Program-made: the position numbers and the translations under genes
Shown here: piece by piece, positions 1 to 5,443 of the stretch
How positions within the stretch are numbered: the stretch's first letter is position 1
How the letters are laid out: each line of letters starts with the position of its first letter
Assembly (NCBI GenBank): GCA_013044305.1
Contig: JABEUT010000200.1
Coordinates: forward strand, 1-6,531
Direction: 5' to 3'
Length of the DNA stretch: 6,531 nt
Source of the DNA: Bacteroidia bacterium
GTDB lineage: Bacteria; Bacteroidota; Bacteroidia; JABEUT01
The notes under the pieces: generated by a model
What the model was told of the DNA's origin: nothing
The model's database searches: none
The model's input: the letters and a program-made list of their open reading frames with translations, nothing else

Positions 1-1142
1 ATTCTATAACCAGGCAGGGTTATTCACAGCAGACCCCAATTCAGGAAAAGGCAATCCCACATATACTCGCAGGCAGAGACATATTGGGATGCGCACAAAC
101 CGGTACCGGTAAAACAGCAGCATTTGCATTACCAATTTTACAATTGCTGAACAATCAGGAAAACATAAACTCCAAAGGAATAAAGGCACTTGTTCTGGCA
201 CCCACCCGCGAGTTGGCATTACAAATATATCAGAGTTTTGAAGCCTACGGCAGCAATATGAATCTAAAATACGCCCTGATTTTTGGAGGGGTTTCACAGC
301 AAGGCCAGGTAAATAGTATCCGTAAAGGAGCCAATGTGGTTATTGCAACACCAGGCAGGCTGATTGACCTGATAGAACAAGGGCACGTAAACTTAAATTC
401 GGTAGAATATTTTGTGTTAGATGAAGCTGATAGGATGCTTGACATGGGCTTTATCCACGATATACGTAGTATCATTGCTGAATTACCTGTAAAGAAGCAA
501 ACTATTTTTCTATCTGCCACCCTGTCCCCTGAAATAAGAAAACTTGCGGATAAGTTATTGCATACTCCTGTTTATATAACGATTGAACCCGTTACTTCTA
601 CGTCGTCATTAATAGAACAAGGCATCTATTATGTGAATAAAGAAAATAAACGCGCCCTGTTAAAGTATATCCTTAAAGATGCCATGATAGAAAATGCCCT
701 TGTGTTTACAAGAACCAAAAGAGGCGCGGATAAAGTGGTGAAAGAGCTTAACCTCAATCAAATTAAAGCTGAAGCCATACATGGTAACAAATCGCAGAAT
801 GCAAGGGAAAGAGCCCTGAAGTGTTTCAGGAACAGAACTACCCGTGTGCTTGTGGCAACCGATATTGCTTCCAGGGGTATAGACATTGATAATCTTACCC
901 ATGTAATAAACTATGAACTCCCGGAAGAAGCAGCAACATATGTTCACCGCATCGGAAGGACAGGAAGAGCCGGGGCATCAGGTAAGGCCGTTTCCTTCTG
1001 TTCACCTGACGAAGTATCTTACCTGCGCGGTATAACAAAGCTGTTACATAAGGACATAGCTGAGATAAAAGGCCACCCATTTGTTGACACAATGAAACCA
1101 TCTCAGAAGCAAAGCAGCAGCCATAAAAATCATGATAGATAA
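1..1142 (+). CDS. DEAD-box ATP-dependent RNA helicase, RhlE-like, 5' end outside the window
   Basis: An ATP-dependent RNA helicase that unwinds short RNA duplexes, in bacteria usually in ribosome assembly, mRNA decay or cold adaptation. The reading frame is open from position 3, so the gene starts outside the window; family comparison suggests only about 15-20 residues are missing. The TTG at 84 is an internal Leu codon, because the Q motif (GYSQQTPIQ) lies upstream of it at 18-44. All core motifs are present in order: I (AQTGTGKT, about 93-116), Ia (PTRELA), Ib (TPGR), II (DEAD, 420-431), III (SAT, 513-521), V (ATDIASRGID, 855-884) and VI (HRIGRTGR, 945-968). The tail after motif VI is short and ends in a polar SSSHKNHDR stretch, so this is a minimal core without a DbpA-type or long basic RNA-binding domain. 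Its last 11 bases overlap the next gene. RhlE-type is my best subfamily guess; CshA/DeaD-like is less likely given the length. Confidence 0.95.
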   Translation, partial: SITRQGYSQQTPIQEKAIPHILAGRDILGCAQTGTGKTAAFALPILQLLNNQENINSKGIKALVLAPTRELALQIYQSFEAYGSNMNLKYALIFGGVSQQGQVNSIRKGANVVIATPGRLIDLIEQGHVNLNSVEYFVLDEADRMLDMGFIHDIRSIIAELPVKKQTIFLSATLSPEIRKLADKLLHTPVYITIEPVTSTSSLIEQGIYYVNKENKRALLKYILKDAMIENALVFTRTKRGADKVVKELNLNQIKAEAIHGNKSQNARERALKCFRNRTTRVLVATDIASRGIDIDNLTHVINYELPEEAATYVHRIGRTGRAGASGKAVSFCSPDEVSYLRGITKLLHKDIAEIKGHPFVDTMKPSQKQSSSHKNHDR

Positions 1143-1404
1143 CAAATTTGAAATACTGATGGAAGGCCATACCGGTGTCATAAAACTCAAGAATGGCGAG
1201 TATGCCTCATACAAAGTGATAAGGACTGAAGGAGACAGGTTCGTCCATTACACCGGAAGAGGCATAAGAGAACTATTTACCATGAGTGCCGAAGTGGACA
1301 AACTGCGGAAAGGACGCCTGGAGGCCCTTAACGAACGTAATCTTGTCTTCTCTCGTCATATAGCCACCACGCTTTATTCGGAAATAGAAGAAATAATCTC
1401 ATAA
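1132..1404 (+). CDS. Small protein of unknown function, 90 residues, overlapping the helicase gene
   Basis: I do not recognise this family. The ATG at 1132 lies inside the end of the helicase gene (overlap 1132-1142, ATGATAGATAA), which suggests translational coupling; no Shine-Dalgarno sequence is visible. There is no signal peptide or membrane segment. The first half looks beta-rich (FEILMEGHTGVIKLKNGEY, then YKVIRTEGDRFVHYTGRG), as in a small barrel. The second half looks helical and charged (MSAEVDKLRKGRLEALNERN, then the acidic end YSEIEEIIS). No cysteine is present, so it is not a zinc protein. The tight link to a helicase and the run of RNA-related genes downstream suggest a cytoplasmic role in RNA metabolism, but that is inference from context only. 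Coding is supported by the open frame, by the overlap and by its fit with the tight plus-strand packing. Confidence 0.75.
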   Translation: MIDNKFEILMEGHTGVIKLKNGEYASYKVIRTEGDRFVHYTGRGIRELFTMSAEVDKLRKGRLEALNERNLVFSRHIATTLYSEIEEIIS

Positions 1405-1413
1405 ACACCAATA

Positions 1414-1707
1414 ATGGATAAGGAACAGATGGTCAAGCTTATAGAAGATACGTATTCTACCAAAAATAAAACTTTCGTTACAAGAGTTACTTGTACGGAT
1501 AATGTTACTCACTACGGTTATTTTCATCCTTTTGATGACTATGCAAAACTTAAGGAAAAGAACATATACAGGTTTGTTCCGAGAAACAACTATGCGGCAC
1601 TTAAAAGCGGGTATGAAAAAAAATGGAAGTACGATGCGAAACACAGTATTATTCTTCAAGGAGAGGACGTGCTGAACATAGATTTTGTGCTGCCTTTACA
1701 CAACTGA
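1414..1707 (+). CDS. Small protein of unknown function, 97 residues
   Basis: I do not recognise this family. It starts at ATG 1414, nine bases after the preceding stop, with no Shine-Dalgarno sequence. The N-terminus (MDKEQMVKLIEDTYS) looks helical. It is followed by probable beta strands (KTFVTRVTCTDNVTHYGYF), an aromatic-rich middle (YGYFHPFDDY, YRFVPRNNYAAL), a lysine-rich patch (GYEKKWKYDAKH) and a hydrophobic end (LNIDFVLPLHN). This pattern fits a small soluble SH3-like or Sm-like barrel, but no diagnostic motif is visible. There is no signal peptide or transmembrane segment and only one cysteine. It lies between the helicase-linked small gene and the zinc-repeat gene, with very short gaps on both sides, so all are probably co-transcribed. 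An overlapping frame (open from 1623) is just the upstream extension of the next gene. Confidence 0.72.
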   Translation: MDKEQMVKLIEDTYSTKNKTFVTRVTCTDNVTHYGYFHPFDDYAKLKEKNIYRFVPRNNYAALKSGYEKKWKYDAKHSIILQGEDVLNIDFVLPLHN

Positions 1708-1712
1708 ACAAG

Positions 1713-1955
1713 ATGAATAAATTAAAAACACTTAGCGTTTATTGCTGCACCGCTTGTCAGGAAGTGCAGGTTAAAACAAGTACACCCAAGATAAGAGGCT
1801 GTAAAAAATCATCATTCCATAATTGGGTAATTATGGGTGAGAAAGGTTTAAACAAATATGTATGCGAGGGTTGCGGCTTAAAGGTCAATACCATAGACAT
1901 GCCCTTACAAAGCGGATGCAGCGGAGGAAAGAAACATGAATGGAGGAAAGTTTAA
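1713..1955 (+). CDS. Small tandem zinc-ribbon-like protein, 80 residues, two exactly spaced C-x2-C-x14-C-x5-H-x-W repeats
   Basis: The frame is open further upstream (ATG at 1623), but that part overlaps the previous gene. The ATG at 1713, five bases after that gene's stop, gives a compact protein MNKLKTLSVYCCTACQ... The protein is an internal duplication with a period of 39 residues. Repeat 1 has C12, C15, C30, H36 and W38; repeat 2 has C51, C54, C69, H75 and W77. The spacings are identical, and Tyr10/Tyr49, Pro25/Pro64 and Gly29/Gly68 also match. Three Cys and one His per repeat fit one zinc ion each. The second copy (CEGCG, then GCSGGKKHEW) resembles a short Cys/His/Trp motif I recall from hypothetical proteins of other bacteria, but I cannot name a family. 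Function is unknown; nucleic-acid or protein binding is plausible. It ends 21 bases before the sigma factor ATG, so a regulatory link to that sigma factor is possible. Confidence 0.82.
   Translation: MNKLKTLSVYCCTACQEVQVKTSTPKIRGCKKSSFHNWVIMGEKGLNKYVCEGCGLKVNTIDMPLQSGCSGGKKHEWRKV
1942..1946 (+). promoter_or_regulatory. Only good Shine-Dalgarno-like GGAGG before a gene in the window
   Basis: GGAGG lies inside the last codons of the zinc-repeat gene, 12 bases before an in-frame TTG (1959) and 30 bases before the ATG (1977) of the sigma factor. It would be placed to use the TTG, giving a six-residue extension (MVTNKS). Family comparison strongly favours ATG 1977, so the site may be chance, since GGAGG is also part of Arg/Gly codons here and recurs at 1923-1927. 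Confidence 0.2.
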
Positions 1956-1976
1956 TCTTTGGTTACGAATAAAAGC

Positions 1977-2840
1977 ATGAGGCAACTAAAAATCAATAAA
2001 CTAATAACTAACCGCGACAGCCCTTCGGTTGACAAGTATCTTGCCGATATAAGCAGAGAAGAGATGATAACTGCGGAAGAAGAAACAATACTTGCCCAAA
2101 AAATACGCACCGGTGATAGTCAGGCTTTGGAGAAACTCGTCGTATCTAATCTTCGTTTCGTAGTGTCAGTCGCCAAGCAATACCAAAACCAGGGGCTTAC
2201 GTTATCGGACCTTATAAATGAAGGAAACGTTGGTCTCATAAAAGCTGCGGGCAGGTTTGATGAAACACGCGGGTTTAAATTTATTTCCTACGCAGTATGG
2301 TGGATAAGGCAATCCATAGTGCAGGCTATTGCCGTAAACTCAAGAATGGTGCGATTGCCCCTTAATAAGGTAACAGCTATTAATAAGATAAAGAAAGCAG
2401 GTGCAAGACTGGAACAACAGTTTGAAAGAGAGCCAAACACAGAAGAAATAGCCGACGCCCTTGGTATGAGGGAAGACGAAATTAAGGTTACACTGGAAGC
2501 ATCAGGGAGGCATCTATCAACTGATTCTGCAATTTCAAGTTCAGAGGACAGGACACTTATGGATGTATTGGAAAATAAAGAAAGTCCGCAGCCAGATAAA
2601 ATACTCATGGCATCATCGTTGTGTATGGAAATAAAAAGAGTCCTTTCCAGCATACCAGAACGCGAGTGCGATACTATAATGATGTTTTTTGGCATTGGGC
2701 TAGAACACCCGCTCACATTGGATGAAATAGCGCAACAACACGGCCTTACAAGGGAACGGGTGCGCCAGGTTAAAGAAAAGGCAATAAGAAGATTAAGGGC
2801 GGGTTCACGTAGTAAATTACTGAAAGCATACTTTGGTTAA
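1977..2840 (+). CDS. RpoD-like RNA polymerase sigma-70 factor (Bacteroidota type, probable paralogue)
   Basis: A primary-type sigma factor that directs RNA polymerase to promoters. From ATG 1977 it is 287 residues and begins MRQLKINKLITNRDS, matching the N-terminus of Bacteroidota RpoD, so I prefer this start over TTG 1959. Region 1.1 is absent, as usual in the phylum. Region 1.2 is about residues 16-49; region 2 about 54-123 with the NLRFVVSVAKQYQNQG core and the -10 recognition and melting part FISYAVWWIRQSI (102-114); region 3 about 124-210; region 4 about 220-280 with the helix-turn-helix LTLDEIAQQHGLTRERVRQ. The RNA polymerase and DNA contact segments are intact. Region 3 (KVTAINKIKKAGARLEQQF) and the linker (STDSAISSSEDRT, then LSSIPERECDTI) depart from the housekeeping sequence as I recall it. 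With the cold-shock gene neighbours this suggests a second, group-2-like copy rather than the essential rpoD, hence no gene symbol. Confidence 0.93.
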   Translation: MRQLKINKLITNRDSPSVDKYLADISREEMITAEEETILAQKIRTGDSQALEKLVVSNLRFVVSVAKQYQNQGLTLSDLINEGNVGLIKAAGRFDETRGFKFISYAVWWIRQSIVQAIAVNSRMVRLPLNKVTAINKIKKAGARLEQQFEREPNTEEIADALGMREDEIKVTLEASGRHLSTDSAISSSEDRTLMDVLENKESPQPDKILMASSLCMEIKRVLSSIPERECDTIMMFFGIGLEHPLTLDEIAQQHGLTRERVRQVKEKAIRRLRAGSRSKLLKAYFG

Positions 2841-2890
2841 CAAAAGCAAACAGTTACAATTTAATATAACATCAAAAACAAAAACAAACA
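2841..2890 (+). promoter_or_regulatory. Short A-rich leader of the cold-shock gene
   Basis: The 50 bases between the sigma factor stop and the cspA-like ATG are very A-rich and nearly free of G, ending AAAAACAAAAACAAACA before the ATG. No Shine-Dalgarno is present. An unstructured A-rich leader is a common translation-promoting feature in Bacteroidota. The weak box TACTTTGG (2829-2836) matches TAnnTTTG at 7 of 8 positions and could start a separate cspA transcript, but no convincing -33 element is seen. The leader is far shorter than the long regulatory leader of enterobacterial cspA. Confidence 0.35.
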
Positions 2891-3091
2891 ATGAAAACAG
2901 GAGTAGTTAAATTTTTTAATGATTCAAAAGGCTTTGGATTTATTAAATCAGACGAAGGAGGAGCGGATTTATTCGTTCATTCTTCAGGCGTTAAAGCACC
3001 CATCCGTGAAGGTGATAAGGTGCAATTTGAAGTTCAGGAGGGTAAGAAAGGCCCGGCCGCAGTTAATGTGCAAGTAGTAAATAACCAATAA
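2891..3091 (+). CDS. CspA-family cold-shock protein (single CSD, RNA chaperone)
   Basis: A 66-residue single cold-shock domain, the full usual length, that binds single-stranded RNA or DNA and melts RNA structure. The five-strand OB-fold sequence is complete: MKTGVVKFFNDSKGFGFI with RNP-1 (KGFGFI, residues 13-18), then RNP-2 (LFVHS, residues 27-31), then IREGDKVQFEVQEGKKGPAAVNV. The nucleic-acid-stacking aromatics Phe8, Phe9, Phe15, Phe17, Phe28 and His30 are all present. No extra domain is attached. It lies 50 bases after the sigma factor and 12 bases before the RRM gene, so it is very likely co-transcribed with the latter. Cold induction is likely by analogy but not shown by the sequence, since not all Csp proteins are cold-induced. 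Confidence 0.97.
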   Translation: MKTGVVKFFNDSKGFGFIKSDEGGADLFVHSSGVKAPIREGDKVQFEVQEGKKGPAAVNVQVVNNQ

Positions 3092-3103
3092 AATAACAGA
3101 CAA

Positions 3104-3400
3104 ATGAACATTTTCGTATCAAACCTGCCATTCAAACTTGACCAAGATTCCCTAAGGGAATTATTTCAGAATTTCGGTGAAGTATCTTCTTGTAAAATAA
3201 TGACCGATAAATTCTCAGGCCGTTCCAGGGGATTCGGCTTTGTGGAAATGCCTAATGATGCAGAGGCTCAAAAAGCTATAGATGGGTTAAACGACCAAGA
3301 GGTTGATGGCAGGAACATGTCCGTGTCTGTTGCTAAACCAAGAACAGAAGGTGGTGGTGGCAACAGAAAATTCGGAGGGGATAAGAGAGAAAGATGGTAA
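3104..3400 (+). CDS. Single-RRM RNA-binding protein with Gly-rich tail
   Basis: A 98-residue protein with one RNA recognition motif covering about residues 1-78. RNP-2 is IFVSNL (3-8) and RNP-1 is RGFGFVEM (42-49), with the RNA-stacking aromatics Phe4, Phe44 and Phe46 present. The rest of the fold also fits (LRELFQNFGEV, then AIDGLNDQEVDGRNMSVSVAKP). The C-terminal tail is short, Gly/Lys/Arg-rich (EGGGGNRKFGGDKRERW), and probably adds non-specific RNA affinity. Such small RRM proteins in bacteria resemble the cyanobacterial Rbp proteins, several of which are cold-induced. Here it follows a CspA gene by 12 bases and precedes rpsU by 49, supporting a shared role in RNA handling or translation. 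Its RNA targets cannot be read from the sequence. Confidence 0.95.
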   Translation: MNIFVSNLPFKLDQDSLRELFQNFGEVSSCKIMTDKFSGRSRGFGFVEMPNDAEAQKAIDGLNDQEVDGRNMSVSVAKPRTEGGGGNRKFGGDKRERW

Positions 3401-3449
3401 AGATGAAAATAGCCCTCATTAACAAAAAGTATTAATACCAAATATTATT

Positions 3450-3641
3450 ATGATTATCGTACATGTTAAAGAAGGCGAAAGCCTCGAAAAGTCTTTAAAC
3501 GCCTTTAAGAAAAAGTTTCAACGCATTGGCATTGTAAAGGAACTAAGGGCAAGAAAAGTATACAACAAGCCGTCCGTTGTGCGTAGACAAAAGAAACTTA
3601 AAGCAATTCTGCGTCAGAAGTACGTTGATTCTCTTGAATAG
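3450..3641 (+). CDS. rpsU: Small ribosomal subunit protein bS21
   Basis: A 63-residue basic bS21, normal in length for Bacteroidota, that sits on the 30S platform near the 3' end of 16S rRNA. Family features are clear: MIIVHVKEGESLEKSLNAFKKKF, then GIVKELRARK, then the KPSVVRR segment and a lysine-rich C-terminal helix. In Flavobacterium johnsoniae bS21, as I recall it, Tyr54 helps to hold the anti-Shine-Dalgarno sequence; the gap-free aligned residue here is Leu54, and the nearest Tyr is Tyr58. The start ATG has an AT-rich leader without any Shine-Dalgarno sequence, unlike the SD-containing autoregulated rpsU reported for flavobacteria. Together with its place after cold-shock and RRM genes rather than in a housekeeping setting, this suggests an additional, specialised bS21 copy. 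It is the last gene before a strong hairpin. Confidence 0.93.
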   Translation: MIIVHVKEGESLEKSLNAFKKKFQRIGIVKELRARKVYNKPSVVRRQKKLKAILRQKYVDSLE

Positions 3642-3648
3642 CTATAGG

Positions 3649-3684
3649 ATAGAAAGCCCCCCACACATGCGGGGCTTTCTATTG
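3649..3684 (+). terminator. Hairpin ending the helicase-to-rpsU gene block
   Basis: A perfect 12-bp inverted repeat, ATAGAAAGCCCC (3649-3660) and GGGGCTTTCTAT (3671-3682), with a 10-base loop, starts seven bases after the rpsU stop. Two G-T pairs can extend the base. The following TGGTTTAG has only a short T stretch, so termination may be imperfect or rely on the stable stem. The A-rich/T-rich outer part of the stem also supplies TTTCTATTGG as the distal sequence. Confidence 0.8.
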
Positions 3685-3847
3685 GTTTAGCCCCGTGTAT
3701 TATTATTTATATGAGGTTCTGGGTTAACGGATTTATTCAAGTGTTTTCTGGCATCCTTTTAAAATTCTATTTGCAGGCGCTAATAAGTTTTTTTTATTCG
3801 TTGCAACTCACTTAAAAAGTTCGATACTTGCAACGCACAGTGCACAA
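3685..3847. other. Convergent intergenic spacer without a recognisable gene
   Basis: This AT-rich stretch lies between the ends of the plus-strand block and minus-strand gatB. I see no coding sequence with family features and no tRNA or known RNA motif. It holds a run of eight T (3788-3795) and the inverted repeat at 3799-3835. Confidence 0.5.
3799..3835. repeat. Imperfect inverted repeat CGTTGCAA ... TTGCAACG
   Basis: Arms 3799-3806 and 3828-3835 are perfectly complementary over 8 bases, extendable to 10 with one C-C mismatch. The 21-base loop contains a smaller ACTT/AAGT hairpin (about 3810-3820). The adjacent T run lies before it on the plus strand, so it does not have the shape of an intrinsic terminator in either direction. 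It could be a small RNA element, a protein-binding palindrome or a relic. Confidence 0.45.
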
Positions 3848-3881
3848 AATAATAACAGAAAATAATGACAGCCCGACTGTC
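3848..3881 (-). terminator. Candidate intrinsic terminator of gatB
   Basis: On the minus strand, directly after the gatB TAG stop, GACAG and CTGTC (3881-3877 and 3871-3867) form a 5-bp stem with a TCGGG loop. It is followed by the T-rich ATTATTTTCTG. The stem is short, so this is a tentative call. Confidence 0.4.
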
Positions 3882-5384
3882 CTACTTTTTCCGCAATGCC
3901 TCGGTAACCAATTTGTTTGCCATCTTGGGATCGGCTTTGCCTTTGGATAACTTCATTACTTCACCCATAAAAAGCCCTATTAAGCCTGTTTTACCGTTTT
4001 GGTATTCTGCCACCTTATCGGGAAATTTGGCGATTGCCTGTTTAACAAAATCCTGAAGCACGTCGGTATTGCTTTCTTGCAACAGGTTTTGCTCCTCTGC
4101 AATTTTTATTGCAGTTTTATCAGGATTTCTAATCAATTCGGGAAATATGGAACCCGAAGCCGCCGTATAACTCACGCTTCCAGATTCAACGGTTTTTATT
4201 ATTTCGGCAATTTTAGCCGGTTTAATAGGGAATCTGTCAATAGATATGGCATTCTCGTTCAGGTACGACTTTATTTCCCCCATCATCCAGTTTGCGGCGC
4301 TTTTGTAATTGGTGGTATGCCTGGTAAGCTCCTCAAAGTACAGGGCGAATTCCTTATTCTCTATAATCAACGAGGCGTCGTAGTCACCCAGTTTCAGTAC
4401 TCCGGTATATTTTTCGTAAAGTTCTTCGGGCAGGGCGGGTAATGATTGTTTTACTGCCTCAATCTGCTTATCGGAAATAATAAGCGGCTGCAGGTCTGGT
4501 TCCGGAAAGTAGCGGTAATCATCGGCACTTTCCTTTGTCCGCATCACACTTGTTTTATTCGTAGCAGCATTATAGTTCCTGGTTTCCTGGCGTAATGGCT
4601 CTCCTTTTTCCAATGCCTCTATCTGCCTGGTTATTTCGTATTCAATTGCCAGTTGCACATTGCGTAAGGAGTTCATGTTTTTAACTTCTACCTTCGTGCC
4701 CAGTTTTTTATCCCCTTTCAGCCTTACCGAAACGTTGGCGTCGCAGCGCAGGCTTCCCTCTTCCATGTTGCCGTCACAGATTTCCAGATAGCGCACCAGC
4801 CGCCTAAGCTCGGTAAGGTAATTGCCAGCCTCTTCGGCGTTGGTTATTACCGGTTCGGTTACTATTTCAAGCAGGGGTACCCCGGCGCGGTTCAGGTCAA
4901 TCAAGGTATCGGCCGGATCCTGGTCGTGAATGCTTTTCCCCGTATCTTCCTCCATGTGTATCCGGTTCAGGGAAATTTGCCTTTTGTTATTATTGCCGAT
5001 ATGAAAGGAAACATAGCCACCGGTACAGATGGGTGTTGTGCTTTGTGTTATCTGGTATCCTTTGGGCAGATCGGAGTAAAAATAATTCTTCCGTGCATAC
5101 TGGTTTTCGGCGGTTATTTTGCACTTGCAGGCAATGCCGAGTTTCAGGGCAAATTCCACCACCTTTTTGTTCACCATAGGCAGGGTGCCCGGGTGGCCGA
5201 GAGAAATAGGGCTAGTTTGTGAATTGGGCAGGGCGCCGTATTCCGTGGAGTCGGAACTATAGGCTTTGCTTTTGGTACGAAGCTGAATATGCACCTCCAG
5301 GCCGATAACCGGCTCGTACTTTTCCCTTGCTGCCGGATTTTCCGTGTTTTTTTTCAGGGAGGGCTTATCAGATGGAGTATTCAT
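3882..5384 (-). CDS. gatB: Aspartyl/glutamyl-tRNA(Asn/Gln) amidotransferase subunit B
   Basis: GatB is the kinase-like subunit of the GatCAB complex. It activates Glu-tRNA(Gln) or Asp-tRNA(Asn) with ATP, so that ammonia from GatA can complete Gln-tRNA or Asn-tRNA. The start at 5384 gives 500 residues, close to the family length. The open frame goes on to 5501, but that would cover the divergent promoters and the next gene's start, and no ATG lies between 5384 and the YEPVIGLEVH motif. Family signatures seen: YEPVIGLEVHIQL (23-35), RKNYFYSDLPKGYQI (98-112), HMEEDTGKS (143-151, metal and ATP site), LIDLNRAGVPLLEIVTEP, EGSLRCDANVSVR, KVEVKNMNS, DDYRYFPEPDL (288-298), and the C-terminal YqeY-like helical domain ending KLSKGKADPKMAN. 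The four zinc cysteines of many GatB proteins are Ser43, Asp45, Ser58 and Ser61 here, so no zinc site is expected. gatA and gatC are not in the window, as is common for unlinked gat genes. Confidence 0.97.
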   Translation of the reverse strand: MNTPSDKPSLKKNTENPAAREKYEPVIGLEVHIQLRTKSKAYSSDSTEYGALPNSQTSPISLGHPGTLPMVNKKVVEFALKLGIACKCKITAENQYARKNYFYSDLPKGYQITQSTTPICTGGYVSFHIGNNNKRQISLNRIHMEEDTGKSIHDQDPADTLIDLNRAGVPLLEIVTEPVITNAEEAGNYLTELRRLVRYLEICDGNMEEGSLRCDANVSVRLKGDKKLGTKVEVKNMNSLRNVQLAIEYEITRQIEALEKGEPLRQETRNYNAATNKTSVMRTKESADDYRYFPEPDLQPLIISDKQIEAVKQSLPALPEELYEKYTGVLKLGDYDASLIIENKEFALYFEELTRHTTNYKSAANWMMGEIKSYLNENAISIDRFPIKPAKIAEIIKTVESGSVSYTAASGSIFPELIRNPDKTAIKIAEEQNLLQESNTDVLQDFVKQAIAKFPDKVAEYQNGKTGLIGLFMGEVMKLSKGKADPKMANKLVTEALRKK

Positions 5385-5401
5385 TGGATGATGTGTGTTG
5401 G

Positions 5402-5409
5402 CAAAATTA
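5402..5409 (-). promoter_or_regulatory. -7 box TAATTTTG of the gatB promoter
   Basis: Read on the minus strand, TAATTTTG matches the Bacteroidota -7 consensus TAnnTTTG exactly and lies 17 bases before the gatB ATG. The expected transcript start is about 5395, giving a leader of about 10 bases. The -33 element is poor (a TTTA about 22 bases upstream), so the box carries the call. Confidence 0.45.
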
Positions 5410-5443
5410 ACGAATTTTAACCGCCTGTAAAGGTTTTTTAATT

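Noticed and set aside
84..86. TTG at 84 as the helicase start
   Set aside because: The Q motif is encoded in frame upstream, so the true start lies outside the window.
1623..1712. Upstream extension of the zinc-repeat gene to ATG 1623
   Set aside because: This part overlaps the preceding gene in another frame and its translation (Arg/Cys/Ser-rich) looks like a shadow; the repeats begin after ATG 1713.
2288..2716. 142-codon minus-strand open frame opposite the sigma factor
   Set aside because: It lies wholly within a gene with full family support; its Ser/Leu-rich translation has no motif and is a typical antisense shadow.
2829..2836. TACTTTGG as a firm cspA promoter
   Set aside because: It misses one consensus base, lies inside the sigma coding end and has no clear -33 partner; kept only as a remark in the leader entry.
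3999..4442. 147-codon plus-strand open frame opposite gatB
   Set aside because: Antisense shadow of gatB with no domain features or plausible start region.
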